A stretch of DNA of 64,000 nt, taken from assembly GCA_900470195.1 (NCBI GenBank), contig UEIJ01000001.1:248001-312000 (forward strand), in the 5' to 3' direction. Below the pieces are notes generated by a model. The model was not told where the DNA came from. It worked only from the letters and a program-made list of their open reading frames with translations, and made no database searches. Source of the stretch: Hyphomicrobiales bacterium. GTDB taxonomy: Bacteria; Pseudomonadota; Alphaproteobacteria; Rhizobiales; Rhizobiaceae. A program made the position numbers and the translations under genes. Positions 53,639-62,692 of this stretch are shown here, one piece after another; within the stretch, counting starts at the first letter, position 1; the number at the start of each line of letters is the position of its first letter.

Positions 53639-53713
53639 ATGCCGTCATGTTGACAATGCGGCTCATAACATTGATGCGTGTACTCAATAGAATACACCAT
53701 CGGGACAGAACCA

Positions 53714-54439
53714 TTGAGCGAGCAGGATAAGAAGCAGGCGGCGATCAGGGCCGCTCAGGCGGCGGCGGACGCGGTCCGGGAAGCCCAGGCGGCGCTCGTC
53801 GAGGAAGGTCGTCTGCTTTTCAAGAAATCGTGGATTTTCATCCGCGGCGTGCCGTCGATGAAATTCCTGCCGCCGGAAGGCCCGGTGGAAATCGCCTTTG
53901 CGGGCCGCTCCAATGTCGGCAAGTCGTCGCTCATCAATGCGCTCGTCAACAAGAAGGGCCTTGCGCGCACCTCCAACACGCCGGGCCGCACACAGGAACT
54001 GAACTATTTCGTTCCGGACGGCTATTCGGGCGAGAATGGCGACCTGCCGCCGCTGGCGCTCGTCGACATGCCGGGCTATGGTTTCGCCGAGGCTCCGAAG
54101 GCGCAGGTGGATGCGTGGACCCGGCTGGTGTTCGATTATCTGCGCGGCCGCACCACGCTGAAACGCGTTTATGTGCTGATCGACGCCCGCCACGGCATCA
54201 AGAAAAATGACGCGGAAGTGCTCGACCTTCTCGACAAGGCGGCAGTGTCCTATCAGATCGTGCTGACCAAGATCGACAAGATCAAGCCTGCCGGGGTGCC
54301 GCGCCTCCTGGAAGAAACGCACAAGCTCACCTACAAGCGCGCAGCCTGCTTTCCCGGCATCATTGCAACATCGTCGGAAAAGGGCGTAGGTCTGGACGAG
54401 CTGCGAGCGGCAATCGCCTTGCTTTTGAAAGAATACTGA
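53714..54439 (+). CDS. engB: Ribosome-biogenesis GTPase EngB (YihA)
   Basis: A ~241-residue GTPase needed for 50S assembly. I prefer the TTG start ([20 protein letters not shown]) over a GTG 12 codons earlier; neither has a strong ribosome site. After an Ala-rich N-terminal extension come G1 [18 protein letters not shown]2 [12 protein letters not shown]3 [14 protein letters not shown] and G4 [10 protein letters not shown], with G5 [10 protein letters not shown]. It is located between yidC and argB, as in other rhizobia. Confidence 0.92.
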   Translation: MSEQDKKQAAIRAAQAAADAVREAQAALVEEGRLLFKKSWIFIRGVPSMKFLPPEGPVEIAFAGRSNVGKSSLINALVNKKGLARTSNTPGRTQELNYFVPDGYSGENGDLPPLALVDMPGYGFAEAPKAQVDAWTRLVFDYLRGRTTLKRVYVLIDARHGIKKNDAEVLDLLDKAAVSYQIVLTKIDKIKPAGVPRLLEETHKLTYKRAACFPGIIATSSEKGVGLDELRAAIALLLKEY

Positions 54440-54456
54440 TACTATCTGTTCTTTCG

Positions 54457-54499
54457 CATGTCTAAATCCCAAAACCGGTTCCCGGTTTTAAGGACATGC
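54457..54499. repeat. Palindrome between convergent engB and phosphatase genes
   Basis: GCATGTC and GACATGC flank AAAACCGG/CCGGTTTT, giving a two-layer stem. It is a familiar rhizobial intergenic palindrome and probably ends transcription from both sides. Confidence 0.65.
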
Positions 54500-54500
54500 T

Positions 54501-55112
54501 CTATCCCGGGCAGCTTTCAGGCTGCCCGTTCAGCCCTTCATTGAGGCGCTCGAAACTGGCGCTGACATGCCCCTCGCCGCGTTTTATATGCAGCACATAG
54601 ATGCTGTCGAAATCCTCGCCGCGCCATTTCGGCACTTCGGCCTTGTCGCCGCCATTGTCCTTCAGGAGATTGCGGGCCAGTTCGTAAATCTGCTTGTGTT
54701 CCCAGCCAACCAGTATAGTCGCGTTGGCAAATCCGGGCTGTTCGAGCGCCTTCTGCAATTTTCCGATCTCATCATAGCCAAAACGCGTATCAACCGGCAT
54801 TCCAAACCGGATGGCGGTCGGCTCCACGGTCGCGAGCGGGCGGATATAGGCATAGGAAACGCCGCTATCCGTCTTCTCCTGCGCGGGATCGGGCGCAAAG
54901 ATGGCGTCAGGCTTGCCAAAATCCCGCGCGAGGACGCCGGGCAGTTTGAGCGAGCGGTTGAGCCCCTGGCAACTCAACTGCCCCATGCCGCCTTCCGGCT
55001 TTTCTCCATGACGAATGAGCACGAGGGTCTCGGTGGTTTCGGCGGTCTGCGCGGCAGGGGACACGGCAGCGCCCGCAAGACAGGCAAAGGCGGCAATCAA
55101 AACTCTACGCAT
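54501..55112 (-). CDS. Exported histidine-phosphatase-family protein
   Basis: A 203-residue protein starting MRRVLIAAFACLAGAAVSPA with a signal peptide ending near AQTAE. The catalytic RHG motif is LVLIRHGEKPEGG; a second histidine lies in VGWEHKQIYELARNLL. These are the two histidines of the phosphoglycerate-mutase-like phosphatases. Being exported, it may act on periplasmic phosphate esters. Single gene; divergent from argB. Confidence 0.85.
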   Translation of the reverse strand: MRRVLIAAFACLAGAAVSPAAQTAETTETLVLIRHGEKPEGGMGQLSCQGLNRSLKLPGVLARDFGKPDAIFAPDPAQEKTDSGVSYAYIRPLATVEPTAIRFGMPVDTRFGYDEIGKLQKALEQPGFANATILVGWEHKQIYELARNLLKDNGGDKAEVPKWRGEDFDSIYVLHIKRGEGHVSASFERLNEGLNGQPESCPG

Positions 55113-55282
55113 GAAACGGGCTTTCTGAAATTTGTGGGTTCAAAACGGGTTACCTCTTAGACGAACCAGCCTTTTGTGGCGAAAAATAAACGCCGGAGGC
55201 TGGTTTCGCGGATTCCATTTGCGATAAATCCGGTCTAGACATGACTGCCTCTTTTGCCCTGTCGCCTGCCATGGAGCCCGCG

Positions 55283-56173
55283 ATGACGACACTTGAAAAC
55301 CCTGAAATGCAAGCGCAACTCCTGTCCGCAGCCCTGCCCTATATGCAGCGCTACGAGAACAAGCATGTCGTCGTCAAATATGGCGGCCACGCCATGGGCA
55401 ATCCGGAGCTGGGCAAGGCGTTCGCGCGGGACATCGCGCTCCTGAAACAGTCCGGCATCAACCCGATCGTCGTGCACGGCGGCGGCCCGCAGATTCAGGC
55501 CATGCTGACCAAGCTCGGCATCGAATCCCGCTTTGAAGGCGGATTGCGCGTCACCGACGAAAAGACCGTCGAAGTGGTGGAAATGGTTCTGGCCGGCTCC
55601 ATCAACAAGGAAATCGTCGCGCTCATCAATGCCGAAGGCGAATGGGCCATCGGGCTTTGCGGCAAGGACGGCAACATGGTCTTCGCGCAGAAGGCGCACA
55701 AGACCGTCGTCGACCCCGATTCGAACATCGAAAAAGTGCTGGACCTCGGCTTTGTCGGCGAACCGGCGGAAGTCGACCGCACTTTGCTCGACCTGCTCGC
55801 CCGCTCCGAAATGATCCCCGTCATCGCGCCGGTTGCGCCGGGCCGCGACGGCCATACCTATAACATCAATGCCGACACTTTCGCGGGCGCCATCGCGGGC
55901 GCGCTGGCTGCAACGCGCCTTCTGTTCCTCACGGACGTTCCGGGCGTTCTCGACAAGGACAAGAATCTCATCAAGGAATTGTCGGTTGCCGATGCGCAGG
56001 CGCTCATCAAGGATGGCACGATTTCCGGCGGCATGATCCCGAAGGTCGAAACCTGCATCGATGCGATCCGGCGCGGCGTTGAAGGCGTTGTCATCCTCAA
56101 CGGCAAGACCCCGCATTCCGTGCTGCTTGAACTGTTCACCGAGCATGGTGCTGGCACGCTTATCGTTCCGTAA
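55283..56173 (+). CDS. argB: Acetylglutamate kinase
   Basis: A 296-residue kinase for the second step of arginine synthesis. The start [20 protein letters not shown], with GGAG ten bases upstream, agrees with the Brucella protein as I know it; an in-frame ATG 14 codons earlier is less likely. Phosphate/ATP site: [12 protein letters not shown] and [10 protein letters not shown]. Substrate site: [20 protein letters not shown]. The N-terminal helix found in arginine-inhibited hexameric kinases is present ([16 protein letters not shown]), suggesting feedback inhibition. Confidence 0.95.
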   Translation: MTTLENPEMQAQLLSAALPYMQRYENKHVVVKYGGHAMGNPELGKAFARDIALLKQSGINPIVVHGGGPQIQAMLTKLGIESRFEGGLRVTDEKTVEVVEMVLAGSINKEIVALINAEGEWAIGLCGKDGNMVFAQKAHKTVVDPDSNIEKVLDLGFVGEPAEVDRTLLDLLARSEMIPVIAPVAPGRDGHTYNINADTFAGAIAGALAATRLLFLTDVPGVLDKDKNLIKELSVADAQALIKDGTISGGMIPKVETCIDAIRRGVEGVVILNGKTPHSVLLELFTEHGAGTLIVP

Positions 56174-56185
56174 TAAAAGGAGCGT

Positions 56186-56229
56186 GCCTATCGTTCTATA
56201 GGCAGCAAACCGCCTCCGGGCGGCTTTTG
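56186..56229 (+). terminator. Terminator region after argB
   Basis: Two hairpins: TGCCTAT/ATAGGCA, then CCGCC/GGCGG followed by CTTTTGT. They start 12 bases after the argB stop. Confidence 0.65.
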
Positions 56230-56296
56230 TCCTGGAGCTCTAGCCGCCCAGCTGTTTGGCGACGCGTTCCCTTAGGAAGCGTGCTACAAGTGACCG

Positions 56297-56718
56297 ATGA
56301 AATTTGATATTTGTTTTGCAGAAGTCCAGCATACCGAGTGGCTGGCGATGCATGACCTGCATGTACCGCCTCACTGGGTGAAGCGCTGTGTCGCCAATAG
56401 CGAATACATAATCGCTTTGACTGACGCTGATCCTGTCGGCTTTCTCCGCTTTAGCTGGTTCTGGGGAGCACTGCCCTATATGGATATGATTCAGGTCAGC
56501 CCCGAATACCGGCGCTGCGGCATAGGCAGATCGCTCTTCCGTTTCTGGGAAACAAAGATGCGGGAATGTCATGCCACGACATGATGACATCCAGTGTCGC
56601 CAGCGAACAGGAGCCGCAGGCCTGGCATCGAAGCAACGGATTTCGCGAAAGCGGAAGCATTTCCTTTGGCGCGTTTCAACCTGAAGCCGAGGTCTTTCTG
56701 ATCAAGGACATCCGGTAG
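56297..56718 (+). pseudogene. GNAT-family acetyltransferase, interrupted by a frameshift
   Basis: The first frame gives 95 residues with the GNAT core MIQVSPEYRRCGIGRSLFRF, the acetyl-CoA site being RRCGIG, and stops at ECHATT. Another frame picks up at once and runs MMTSSVASEQEPQAWHRSNG, then FRESGSISFGAFQPEAEVFL and ends at 56718. This second piece is the normal C-terminal strand and helix of a GNAT protein (WHRSNGFRESG). Two extra bases or one missing near 56573-56580 explain it. The gene is probably inactive; a sequencing error cannot be excluded. Confidence 0.8.
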
Positions 56719-56745
56719 ATATTATCAAGCGGTGACATAAGAACC

Positions 56746-57450
56746 ATGACCAATCAACCTGATGCCTCGGCTTTTGCCCACGTCACCGACTGGGTGTTCG
56801 ACCTCGACAACACGCTCTACCCGCACGCCGCCAATCTGTTTGCGCAGATCGACGTCAAGATGACGAGCTATGTCGAGGCGCTGCTGAACCTGCCGCGCGA
56901 CGAAGCGCGCAAGATTCAAAAGCAGTTCTATCTGGAATATGGCACCACGCTGAAGGGCCTGATGGAATGTCACCAGATCGATCCGGATGACTTTCTGCAA
57001 AAGGTCCATGATATCGACTATTCCTGGCTGAAACCCGATCCGGCGCTTGGGGAAGCCATCAAGGCGCTGCCGGGCCGCCGCTTCATCTTCACCAATGGCG
57101 ACCGCGGCCATGCCGAACGCGCCGCCCGTCAACTCGGGATCCTCGATGATTTCGACGATATTTTCGACATTGTGGCGGCAGGCCTGACACCGAAGCCGGA
57201 ATCGGTCACCTATGACCGCTTCCTCGGCGCTTTCGGTATCGATGCGGGCAAGGCCGTCATGTTCGAGGACCTTGCGCGCAATCTGGTCGTTCCCAAAGCC
57301 CTCGGCATGAAAACCGTTCTGGTCGTGCCGAACAACTTTGAGCCTACTTTTTCGGAAATATGGGAAAGCGATCCCGAGTTCACCGATCACGTGGACTATG
57401 TGACGGACAACCTGACCGGATTTCTGGAACAGATCGTTGCAGTCAGATAG
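56746..57450 (+). CDS. HAD-family pyrimidine 5'-nucleotidase-like phosphatase
   Basis: A 234-residue protein starting MTNQPDASAFAHVTDWVFDL. The HAD motif WVFDLDNTLYPHAANLF, the motif-II region RRFIFTNGDRGHAERAARQL and the late acidic motif AVMFEDLARNLVVPKALGMK match the SDT1/YjjG-like nucleotidase group (TIGR01993). It dephosphorylates nucleotides or related phosphates. It overlaps the DUF817 gene by 14 bases. Confidence 0.87.
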   Translation: MTNQPDASAFAHVTDWVFDLDNTLYPHAANLFAQIDVKMTSYVEALLNLPRDEARKIQKQFYLEYGTTLKGLMECHQIDPDDFLQKVHDIDYSWLKPDPALGEAIKALPGRRFIFTNGDRGHAERAARQLGILDDFDDIFDIVAAGLTPKPESVTYDRFLGAFGIDAGKAVMFEDLARNLVVPKALGMKTVLVVPNNFEPTFSEIWESDPEFTDHVDYVTDNLTGFLEQIVAVR

Positions 57451-58333
57451 ACATTTTACCGGCCTTGAAAAACGTATCGACGAGGCTGCTCACCGCCTTC
57501 TCGACAAACTGCCCCGTCACAAGACCACGGATGCGCTGATCGAATTTCAGGTTTTCGGGCTGAAACAGGCATGGGCCTGCCTTTTCGGCGGCGCCATGCT
57601 GGGGCTCATCATCATGACCCGCTGGTTCTGGCCGGATGGCGGCGCGGGGTTCATCACGCGCTATGATTTCCTCTTCCTCTCCGCACTCGCGATCCAGCTT
57701 GCCATGCTGGTCTTCAAGCTCGAGGCATGGGAGGAAGCCAAGGTCATCCTGATTTTCCATGTCGTCGGCACGGCGATGGAAATATTCAAGACCCATGCCG
57801 GTTCATGGGTCTATCCCGAAGAAAACTTCTTCCGCATTGGCGGCGTACCGCTGTTTTCAGGCTTCATGTATGCGGCTGTCGGCTCCTATATGGCGCGCAT
57901 CAACCGCATCTTCGATATAAGGCTGAACCACTATCCGCCGCTCTGGATGACCGCGCTTCTGGCCGCCGCGATCTATGTCAATTTCTTCGCGCACCACTTC
58001 ATCTGGGATGCGCGCTGGCTGCTTTTCGCGGCAACCTTCGCGCTCTACTGGCGCACGACCATGCATTACCGCGTCTTTCGCTTCCGGCATAAAATGCCGC
58101 TGCTGGTGGCCTTCCTGCTGACCTCGCTTTTCATCTGGGTCGCGGAGAACATCGGCACATGGTCGAAGGCCTGGCTTTATCCCAACCAGCGCAATGGTTG
58201 GGAACTGGTATCCATGAGCAAGCTCGGCTCGTGGTATCTCCTGATGATCATCTCGGTCGTGCTGGTGACGCTCGTTCACCGCCCTCGCCCCTACATCACG
58301 GAAACAGCTACTGAATCATCCGCTAGAAACTAA
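57437..58333 (+). CDS. DUF817 family integral membrane protein
   Basis: A 298-residue protein with about eight hydrophobic segments. The apparent start is a TTG inside the preceding gene. Sequences ALIEFQVFGLKQAWACLFGG, IFHVVGTAMEIFKTHAGSWV and SGFMYAAVGSYMARINRIFD are typical of DUF817. Function unknown; it may be an enzyme of membrane lipid metabolism, which I cannot support further. It is translationally linked to the nucleotidase and overlaps the convergent small membrane gene by four bases. Confidence 0.82.
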   Translation: MQSDRHFTGLEKRIDEAAHRLLDKLPRHKTTDALIEFQVFGLKQAWACLFGGAMLGLIIMTRWFWPDGGAGFITRYDFLFLSALAIQLAMLVFKLEAWEEAKVILIFHVVGTAMEIFKTHAGSWVYPEENFFRIGGVPLFSGFMYAAVGSYMARINRIFDIRLNHYPPLWMTALLAAAIYVNFFAHHFIWDARWLLFAATFALYWRTTMHYRVFRFRHKMPLLVAFLLTSLFIWVAENIGTWSKAWLYPNQRNGWELVSMSKLGSWYLLMIISVVLVTLVHRPRPYITETATESSARN

Positions 58334-58683
58334 CTGAATACCCAAAGTGCAACGCTGGAAGTCAAAGCCCCAATCGACAATGCAAAGTATCCTGCGAGAT
58401 ATTGAAAGACGCCTGATAAAATTAGATTCAATGGTATGTTTAAGTTGCGACCTTTTTCGGTCAATCCTCTAATTTGTCGCTCAACAAACCAAGCAATCAA
58501 ATAAAGAACTCCTATAGCGAAAGCCAGGAAAGCCAAAACAGCAGAAGGCTGTGGATTAGTGTGCACGACACCTGCCACAACGGCAATGCCAAACCATCCC
58601 CACACCTTCCACATGGCGTCAATAAATTTCCTGGATGAATAACAAGAATTCGAAAAGCTATCCCAATACTGACTATTGCTCAT
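58330..58683 (-). CDS. Small AT-rich membrane protein of unknown function
   Basis: A 117-residue protein starting MSNSQYWDSFSNSCYSSRKF with three to four hydrophobic stretches (WGWFGIAVVAGVVH, AVLAFLAFAIGVLYLIAWFV, YLAGYFALSIGALTSSVALW). Base composition is clearly more AT-rich than in both neighbours, suggesting transfer. No family recognised. It converges on DUF817 with a four-base overlap. Confidence 0.55.
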   Translation of the reverse strand: MSNSQYWDSFSNSCYSSRKFIDAMWKVWGWFGIAVVAGVVHTNPQPSAVLAFLAFAIGVLYLIAWFVERQIRGLTEKGRNLNIPLNLILSGVFQYLAGYFALSIGALTSSVALWVFS

Positions 58684-58793
58684 AATTTTCTCGCCATTAA
58701 AACACTAAACAGCAAGCATTAGATAACTAAAAAATCGATGCGTAAATCGGTGATTATTGGGAGGCTGGGTGCCCCCCAATATAGGATCTCCAA

Positions 58794-59633
58794 TCAAAGC
58801 TTGTAGAAATCCTTGATAAGGTCCCATGCTTCGTCGGCGGTTTCGACGAAGTTCAGCAACTCGATATCGGCTGGCGAAATCGTGCCCTGCTCGGCCAGAA
58901 ACTCGATATTGATCGCCTTCGTCCAGAACTCCTTGCCGAACAGGATTAGCGGCATGCGCTCCATCCTGTTGGTCTGGATCAACGTCATCGCCTCGAAAAG
59001 CTCGTCCATTGTGCCGAAGCCGCCGGGGAAGACGCAGATCGCCTTGGCCCGCATCAGGAAGTGCATCTTGCGGATCGCGAAATAATGGAAATTGAAGCAG
59101 AGATCCGGCGTCACATAGGCATTGGGGGCCTGTTCATGGGGCAGCACGATGTTGAGCCCGATGGTCGGAGCGCCGACATCGGCAGCACCGCGATTGCCCG
59201 CTTCCATGACGCCGGGACCGCCGCCCGTCACCACGATGAATTCGCGATAATAGGTCGTGGCGGAATATTCGGAACATAGCCGCGCGAATTTGCGGGCTTC
59301 CTCGTAATACTGGGCATTGGCTTCGAGGTTTTTCTTCTGAACCTCGTTCTTGGCCGCCCAGGCCTCGCCGCCCGGCTCGGGAATGCGCGCGCCGCCGAAC
59401 ATTACGACAGTGGACTTGATGCCCCGGTCGGCCAGAATCATCTCAGGCTTCAGAAGCTCCAGTTGCAGGCGCACCGGACGCAGGTCGCGCCGGGTCATGA
59501 AGTCATCGTCCGTGAATGCAAGGCGATAGGCCGGAGCCTCGGTCTGGGGCGTCTGCGGTACGGTTCGCGCCTGCTTGACCGCTTCCTCGGAATTCGGGAA
59601 CGGCGTCCAGCCGGACTTCTCCATCGAGTTCAT
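58794..59633 (-). CDS. LOG-family (lysine-decarboxylase-like/Rossmann) protein
   Basis: A 279-residue protein starting MNSMEKSGWTPFPNSEEAVK; an in-frame ATG ten codons earlier is possible. The LOG motifs are ALCVFPGGFGTMDELFEAMT (PGGxGTxxE) and VVTGGGPGVMEAGNRGAADVG. This length with an N-terminal extension is the TIGR00730-like rhizobial form. LOG proteins hydrolyse nucleotide monophosphates to bases and ribose 5-phosphate (cytokinin activation in plants). The bacterial substrate is uncertain. Divergent from dapD. Confidence 0.9.
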   Translation of the reverse strand: MNSMEKSGWTPFPNSEEAVKQARTVPQTPQTEAPAYRLAFTDDDFMTRRDLRPVRLQLELLKPEMILADRGIKSTVVMFGGARIPEPGGEAWAAKNEVQKKNLEANAQYYEEARKFARLCSEYSATTYYREFIVVTGGGPGVMEAGNRGAADVGAPTIGLNIVLPHEQAPNAYVTPDLCFNFHYFAIRKMHFLMRAKAICVFPGGFGTMDELFEAMTLIQTNRMERMPLILFGKEFWTKAINIEFLAEQGTISPADIELLNFVETADEAWDLIKDFYKL

Positions 59634-59841
59634 GCTTCTAACCTGCTCCTTCATTCTTGCCATTCAATGCATAACAGCATCCATTCTGGCGCTAAATGCT
59701 TAATCTGTCTCAAACGTGGCGCCGCAATCGGATCACGAACGAGATTGACCCTCATGGCGCCTTCGCTTAATCAATTTCCCAGCAAACGGGCCGGATGTCT
59801 CCGTGCCTGCCTTCCGCCGCCCTTCATGGAGATCGCACCCT

Positions 59842-60696
59842 ATGACCAAGCCAGACCTCGCCGCCCTCGAAAAGACAATCGATAAGGCTTTCGACGAGCG
59901 CGACGGCATCAACACGGCAACACGCGGCGAAGTGCGCGATGCCGTCGAACAGTCCCTCATTCTGCTCGATCGCGGTGAAGCCCGTGTCGCAGAAAAACAG
60001 GCGGACGGCAACTGGCATGTCAACCAATGGCTGAAGAAAGCGGTCCTGCTCTCCTTCCGTCTCAACCCGATGGAAGTCATCAAGGGCGGCCCCGGCCAGT
60101 CCTCCTGGTGGGACAAGGTGCCGTCCAAGTTCGACGGCTGGACGGCCAATGAATTCGAAAAGGCGGGGTTCCGCGCCGTGCCGAACTGCGTCGTGCGTCA
60201 CTCGGCCTATATCGCGCCAAATGCGATCCTCATGCCTTCCTTCGTCAATCTCGGCGCTTATGTCGATGAAGGTACGATGGTCGACACATGGGCAACGGTC
60301 GGCTCCTGCGCGCAGATCGGCAAGAATGTCCATCTTTCCGGCGGCGTTGGCATTGGTGGCGTGCTGGAGCCCATGCAGGCGGGACCGACAATCATCGAGG
60401 ATAATTGCTTCATCGGGGCGCGTTCGGAAGTGGTCGAAGGCTGCATCGTGCGTGAAGGCTCGGTCCTCGGCATGGGCGTCTTCATCGGCAAGTCGACCAA
60501 GATCGTGGATCGCGCCACCGGCGAAGTCTTCTACGGTGAAGTGCCGCCCTATTCCGTCGTCGTCGCCGGCACCATGCCGGGCAAGAACGTTCCGGGTGAA
60601 GACTGGGGCCCGAGCCTCTATTGCGCCGTCATCGTCAAGCGCGTCGATGAAAAGACCCGCTCGAAGACCTCGATCAACGAGCTGCTGCGTGACTAG
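59842..60696 (+). CDS. dapD: 2,3,4,5-Tetrahydropyridine-2,6-dicarboxylate N-succinyltransferase
   Basis: A 284-residue left-handed beta-helix succinyltransferase of the lysine/diaminopimelate pathway; length is that of the Brucella protein. Start [20 protein letters not shown]. Hexapeptide repeats appear as [20 protein letters not shown] and [20 protein letters not shown], then [20 protein letters not shown]. It supplies succinyl-aminoketopimelate, later desuccinylated by DapE, whose gene lies 2.4 kb downstream. A strong terminator follows. Confidence 0.96.
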   Translation: MTKPDLAALEKTIDKAFDERDGINTATRGEVRDAVEQSLILLDRGEARVAEKQADGNWHVNQWLKKAVLLSFRLNPMEVIKGGPGQSSWWDKVPSKFDGWTANEFEKAGFRAVPNCVVRHSAYIAPNAILMPSFVNLGAYVDEGTMVDTWATVGSCAQIGKNVHLSGGVGIGGVLEPMQAGPTIIEDNCFIGARSEVVEGCIVREGSVLGMGVFIGKSTKIVDRATGEVFYGEVPPYSVVVAGTMPGKNVPGEDWGPSLYCAVIVKRVDEKTRSKTSINELLRD

Positions 60697-60754
60697 AACG
60701 CGTCAACCTGGTTGACCAAAGCGCCCACTGTTTGGGACGCAGGCATGTTCAAAG

Positions 60755-60785
60755 AAAAAGGCGACGCCGTTGGCGTCGCCTTTTT
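60755..60785 (+). terminator. Terminator after dapD
   Basis: GGCGACGCC/GGCGTCGCC, a perfect 9-bp stem flanked by five A's and five T's with a GTT loop; acts in both directions. Confidence 0.9.
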
Positions 60786-60966
60786 CATAACTGGTCGCCC
60801 CTTCGGATGGCGTAGCGCCTCTGATCCGGGCAGTCCGGGGAGACACTGACGCCATCCTCCGGGGAGATAGTTTTGATGCTTTTCGGTGGCCCTGCATGAC
60901 CGATGCGTGAGGGGGACGAACGCAGAGCCATGCAGGACGACCGAAGGTCTCAGCTGTCAGAACGGA

Positions 60967-61227
60967 TTAGTTCTGATAGCTGGACGGGGAAGCGTCGCCG
61001 AAGCGATGAGCCGAACCATCATGATTAACTGGCGCAGACTGGCGAATGGAAGCCGGAGCCGTGTAATCGACATTGCCACGGGGCGCAGCAACCGGAGCCT
61101 GACCAAGCTGGGTGAAGGCCTTGTCCTGGGCTGCCATGGCCTCAGGCTGACCGACGAATGGGTTTTCGGCATAGGCGGCACCGGCGCTGAGAGCGACAGC
61201 AAGAGCGGCAAGAGCGAACTTTTTCAT
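60967..61227 (-). CDS. Small exported protein, paralogue 1 (DGSAHRFGDASPSSY family)
   Basis: An 86-residue protein starting MKKFALAALAVALSAGAAYA, a clean signal peptide, followed by ENPFVGQPEAMAAQ, a short variable part and VDYTAPASIRQSAPVNHDGS then AHRFGDASPSSYQN. It shares the signal region, the ENP start, VDYTAPASI and the final motif with the neighbouring gene 224 bases upstream. No family I can name. Likely a small periplasmic or surface peptide; the tandem pair suggests duplication. Confidence 0.75.
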   Translation of the reverse strand: MKKFALAALAVALSAGAAYAENPFVGQPEAMAAQDKAFTQLGQAPVAAPRGNVDYTAPASIRQSAPVNHDGSAHRFGDASPSSYQN

Positions 61228-61450
61228 ATCTTTATTCCTTTTCCATAGCGTCCCCACACCAGTTTTTCACTGATCGAACCTCGCAAGACAGTATCTCGGG
61301 CTCAGGGGACATTCGGTTGGCTGGGGGTGGCTGGGCCTTCGTGGCCCGCCCCGCGATGTCAGGCACATCTGGGAGGAAATGCACCGACACCTTCGGGATA
61401 ATTCATGCGCGACCCGTCAGGGTCGAAAGGCCAAAAGTCCGACCGGACTT

Positions 61451-61681
61451 TCAGTCCTCGTAAGAGGAAGGCGATGCATCACCGAAGCGGTGAGCCGAAC
61501 CATCCTGAGAAACGGTTGCCTTGTTGATTGAGGCGGGAGCCGTGTAGTCGACCTTCTGGGAAGCGACCGGCGTACGGTCGTTTGCATAGAGATCGGCAGG
61601 TTCGCCAACATGTGGGTTTTCTGCAAAGGCGGCACCGGCGCTAAGAGCAAGGGCAGCGGCAGCAAGAACAATCTTCTTCAT
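61451..61681 (-). CDS. Small exported protein, paralogue 2 (DGSAHRFGDASPSSY family)
   Basis: A 76-residue protein starting MKKIVLAAAALALSAGAAFA with AAGGAG-type sequence upstream. The mature part is ENPHVGEPADLYANDRTPVA, VDYTAPASINKATVS and QDGSAHRFGDASPSSYED. It is a clear paralogue of the gene downstream. It is preceded by an AT-rich promoter region and separated from its partner by 223 bases with hairpins. Function unknown. Confidence 0.75.
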   Translation of the reverse strand: MKKIVLAAAALALSAGAAFAENPHVGEPADLYANDRTPVASQKVDYTAPASINKATVSQDGSAHRFGDASPSSYED

Positions 61682-62101
61682 TTTCCTATCTCCTTGGAAA
61701 GTGGAGCGGCGTTTGTTCGTCGTTCCGATGCACCTGAAATGGGTAACAGTGGGCGAAAATTCCAGTCACGAAAATGTTTTGTTGATCACACATTTGTGCG
61801 GCCATTTTTTTTGGTATCGATAATTTCAAACCTGAAAATACAATAAAAACAATTGTTTGATTGATATATCGGCAATCACGCGACTGTTACAAAGGTGTCT
61901 TTGTTCAAAAACCGCGAACAGTCTGTCCGATTATATTGTCCAATAGGAGTGAACAATAGCGTCTATTTGCGCCCTGCAATGGAATGCGTCCGCCATCGCA
62001 CCTCATTGTGACGGGCGACCTAAAAGAAAAAGCCGCATCGAAATGCGGCTTTATACTATGAAGTTGGCTGCGCCAGCGTTCGGCTGAAGGTTCGTCCGTG
62101 A
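61682..62101. other. AT-rich intergenic region with terminator
   Basis: Upstream of paralogue 2 the sequence is strongly AT-rich (around 61800-61870) and likely holds its promoter. The right part holds the terminator of the transglutaminase-like gene. No gene is supported. Confidence 0.5.
62023..62052 (-). terminator. Terminator of the transglutaminase-like gene
   Basis: AAGCCGCAT/ATGCGGCTT with a 4-base loop and a T-rich run (TTTTTCTTTT) on the minus strand, 50 bases after the stop. Confidence 0.85.
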
Positions 62102-62692
62102 TCAGTTGTTTGCGACCGCAACCGAGCGTCCGGCGATGGAAACCCATTGGCCGGAATTGGCAGGCGACTGCATCTTGACGTAGCGATAGGGTGTTTTTTC
62201 CACCGGCAGCACCTCGTCGCGCAGATTGTCGAGAATATAGTCGCCATGATCGGTGCGCACCGTCAGAACCACATGCGCCTCGCTGCCCTGCACCATGGTG
62301 ATGAGAAGCTGCGACGGGCTCATGCCCCGCGCCATGAGCTGCGCGCGCTTCATCAGCACATAGTCCTCGCAATCACCCTTGCCATTGACCGGAATGGTCC
62401 AGTAATCGCGCTTGCCGTAATTTTCCTGATCGGAAACCGGCTTGATACGGTGATTGACGGAACTGCTGACCGATTGCAGCAGCTTCATGCGCTGCGGCGA
62501 AAGCTTCATCGGCGCCAGCACGCGATGCGCCCCGCAATCGCGCGGATTGCGGTCGCAATAATCCTTGTGACCGTAGGGAATGCTGGTCAGCCCGCCCGCT
62601 TCACTCCACTGTGCGGCCTTGGCCGGCACTGCCGCAGTTCCGAAGAACACCATCATGCCTGCCACGGCAGAAAAGACCAAACGCATGAACAT
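62102..62692 (-). CDS. Exported transglutaminase-like cysteine peptidase (BTLCP family)
   Basis: A 196-residue protein starting MFMRLVFSAVAGMMVFFGTA (or two codons later), with a signal peptide ending at KAA. The catalytic triad is Cys in GKGDCEDYVLMKRAQL, His in GSEAHVVLTVRTDHGDYILD and the following Asp (DNLRDEVLP). BTLCP proteins are predicted periplasmic proteases or transglutaminases in alphaproteobacteria, often linked to adhesin processing. No adhesin gene is adjacent. Confidence 0.88.
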   Translation of the reverse strand: MFMRLVFSAVAGMMVFFGTAAVPAKAAQWSEAGGLTSIPYGHKDYCDRNPRDCGAHRVLAPMKLSPQRMKLLQSVSSSVNHRIKPVSDQENYGKRDYWTIPVNGKGDCEDYVLMKRAQLMARGMSPSQLLITMVQGSEAHVVLTVRTDHGDYILDNLRDEVLPVEKTPYRYVKMQSPANSGQWVSIAGRSVAVANN

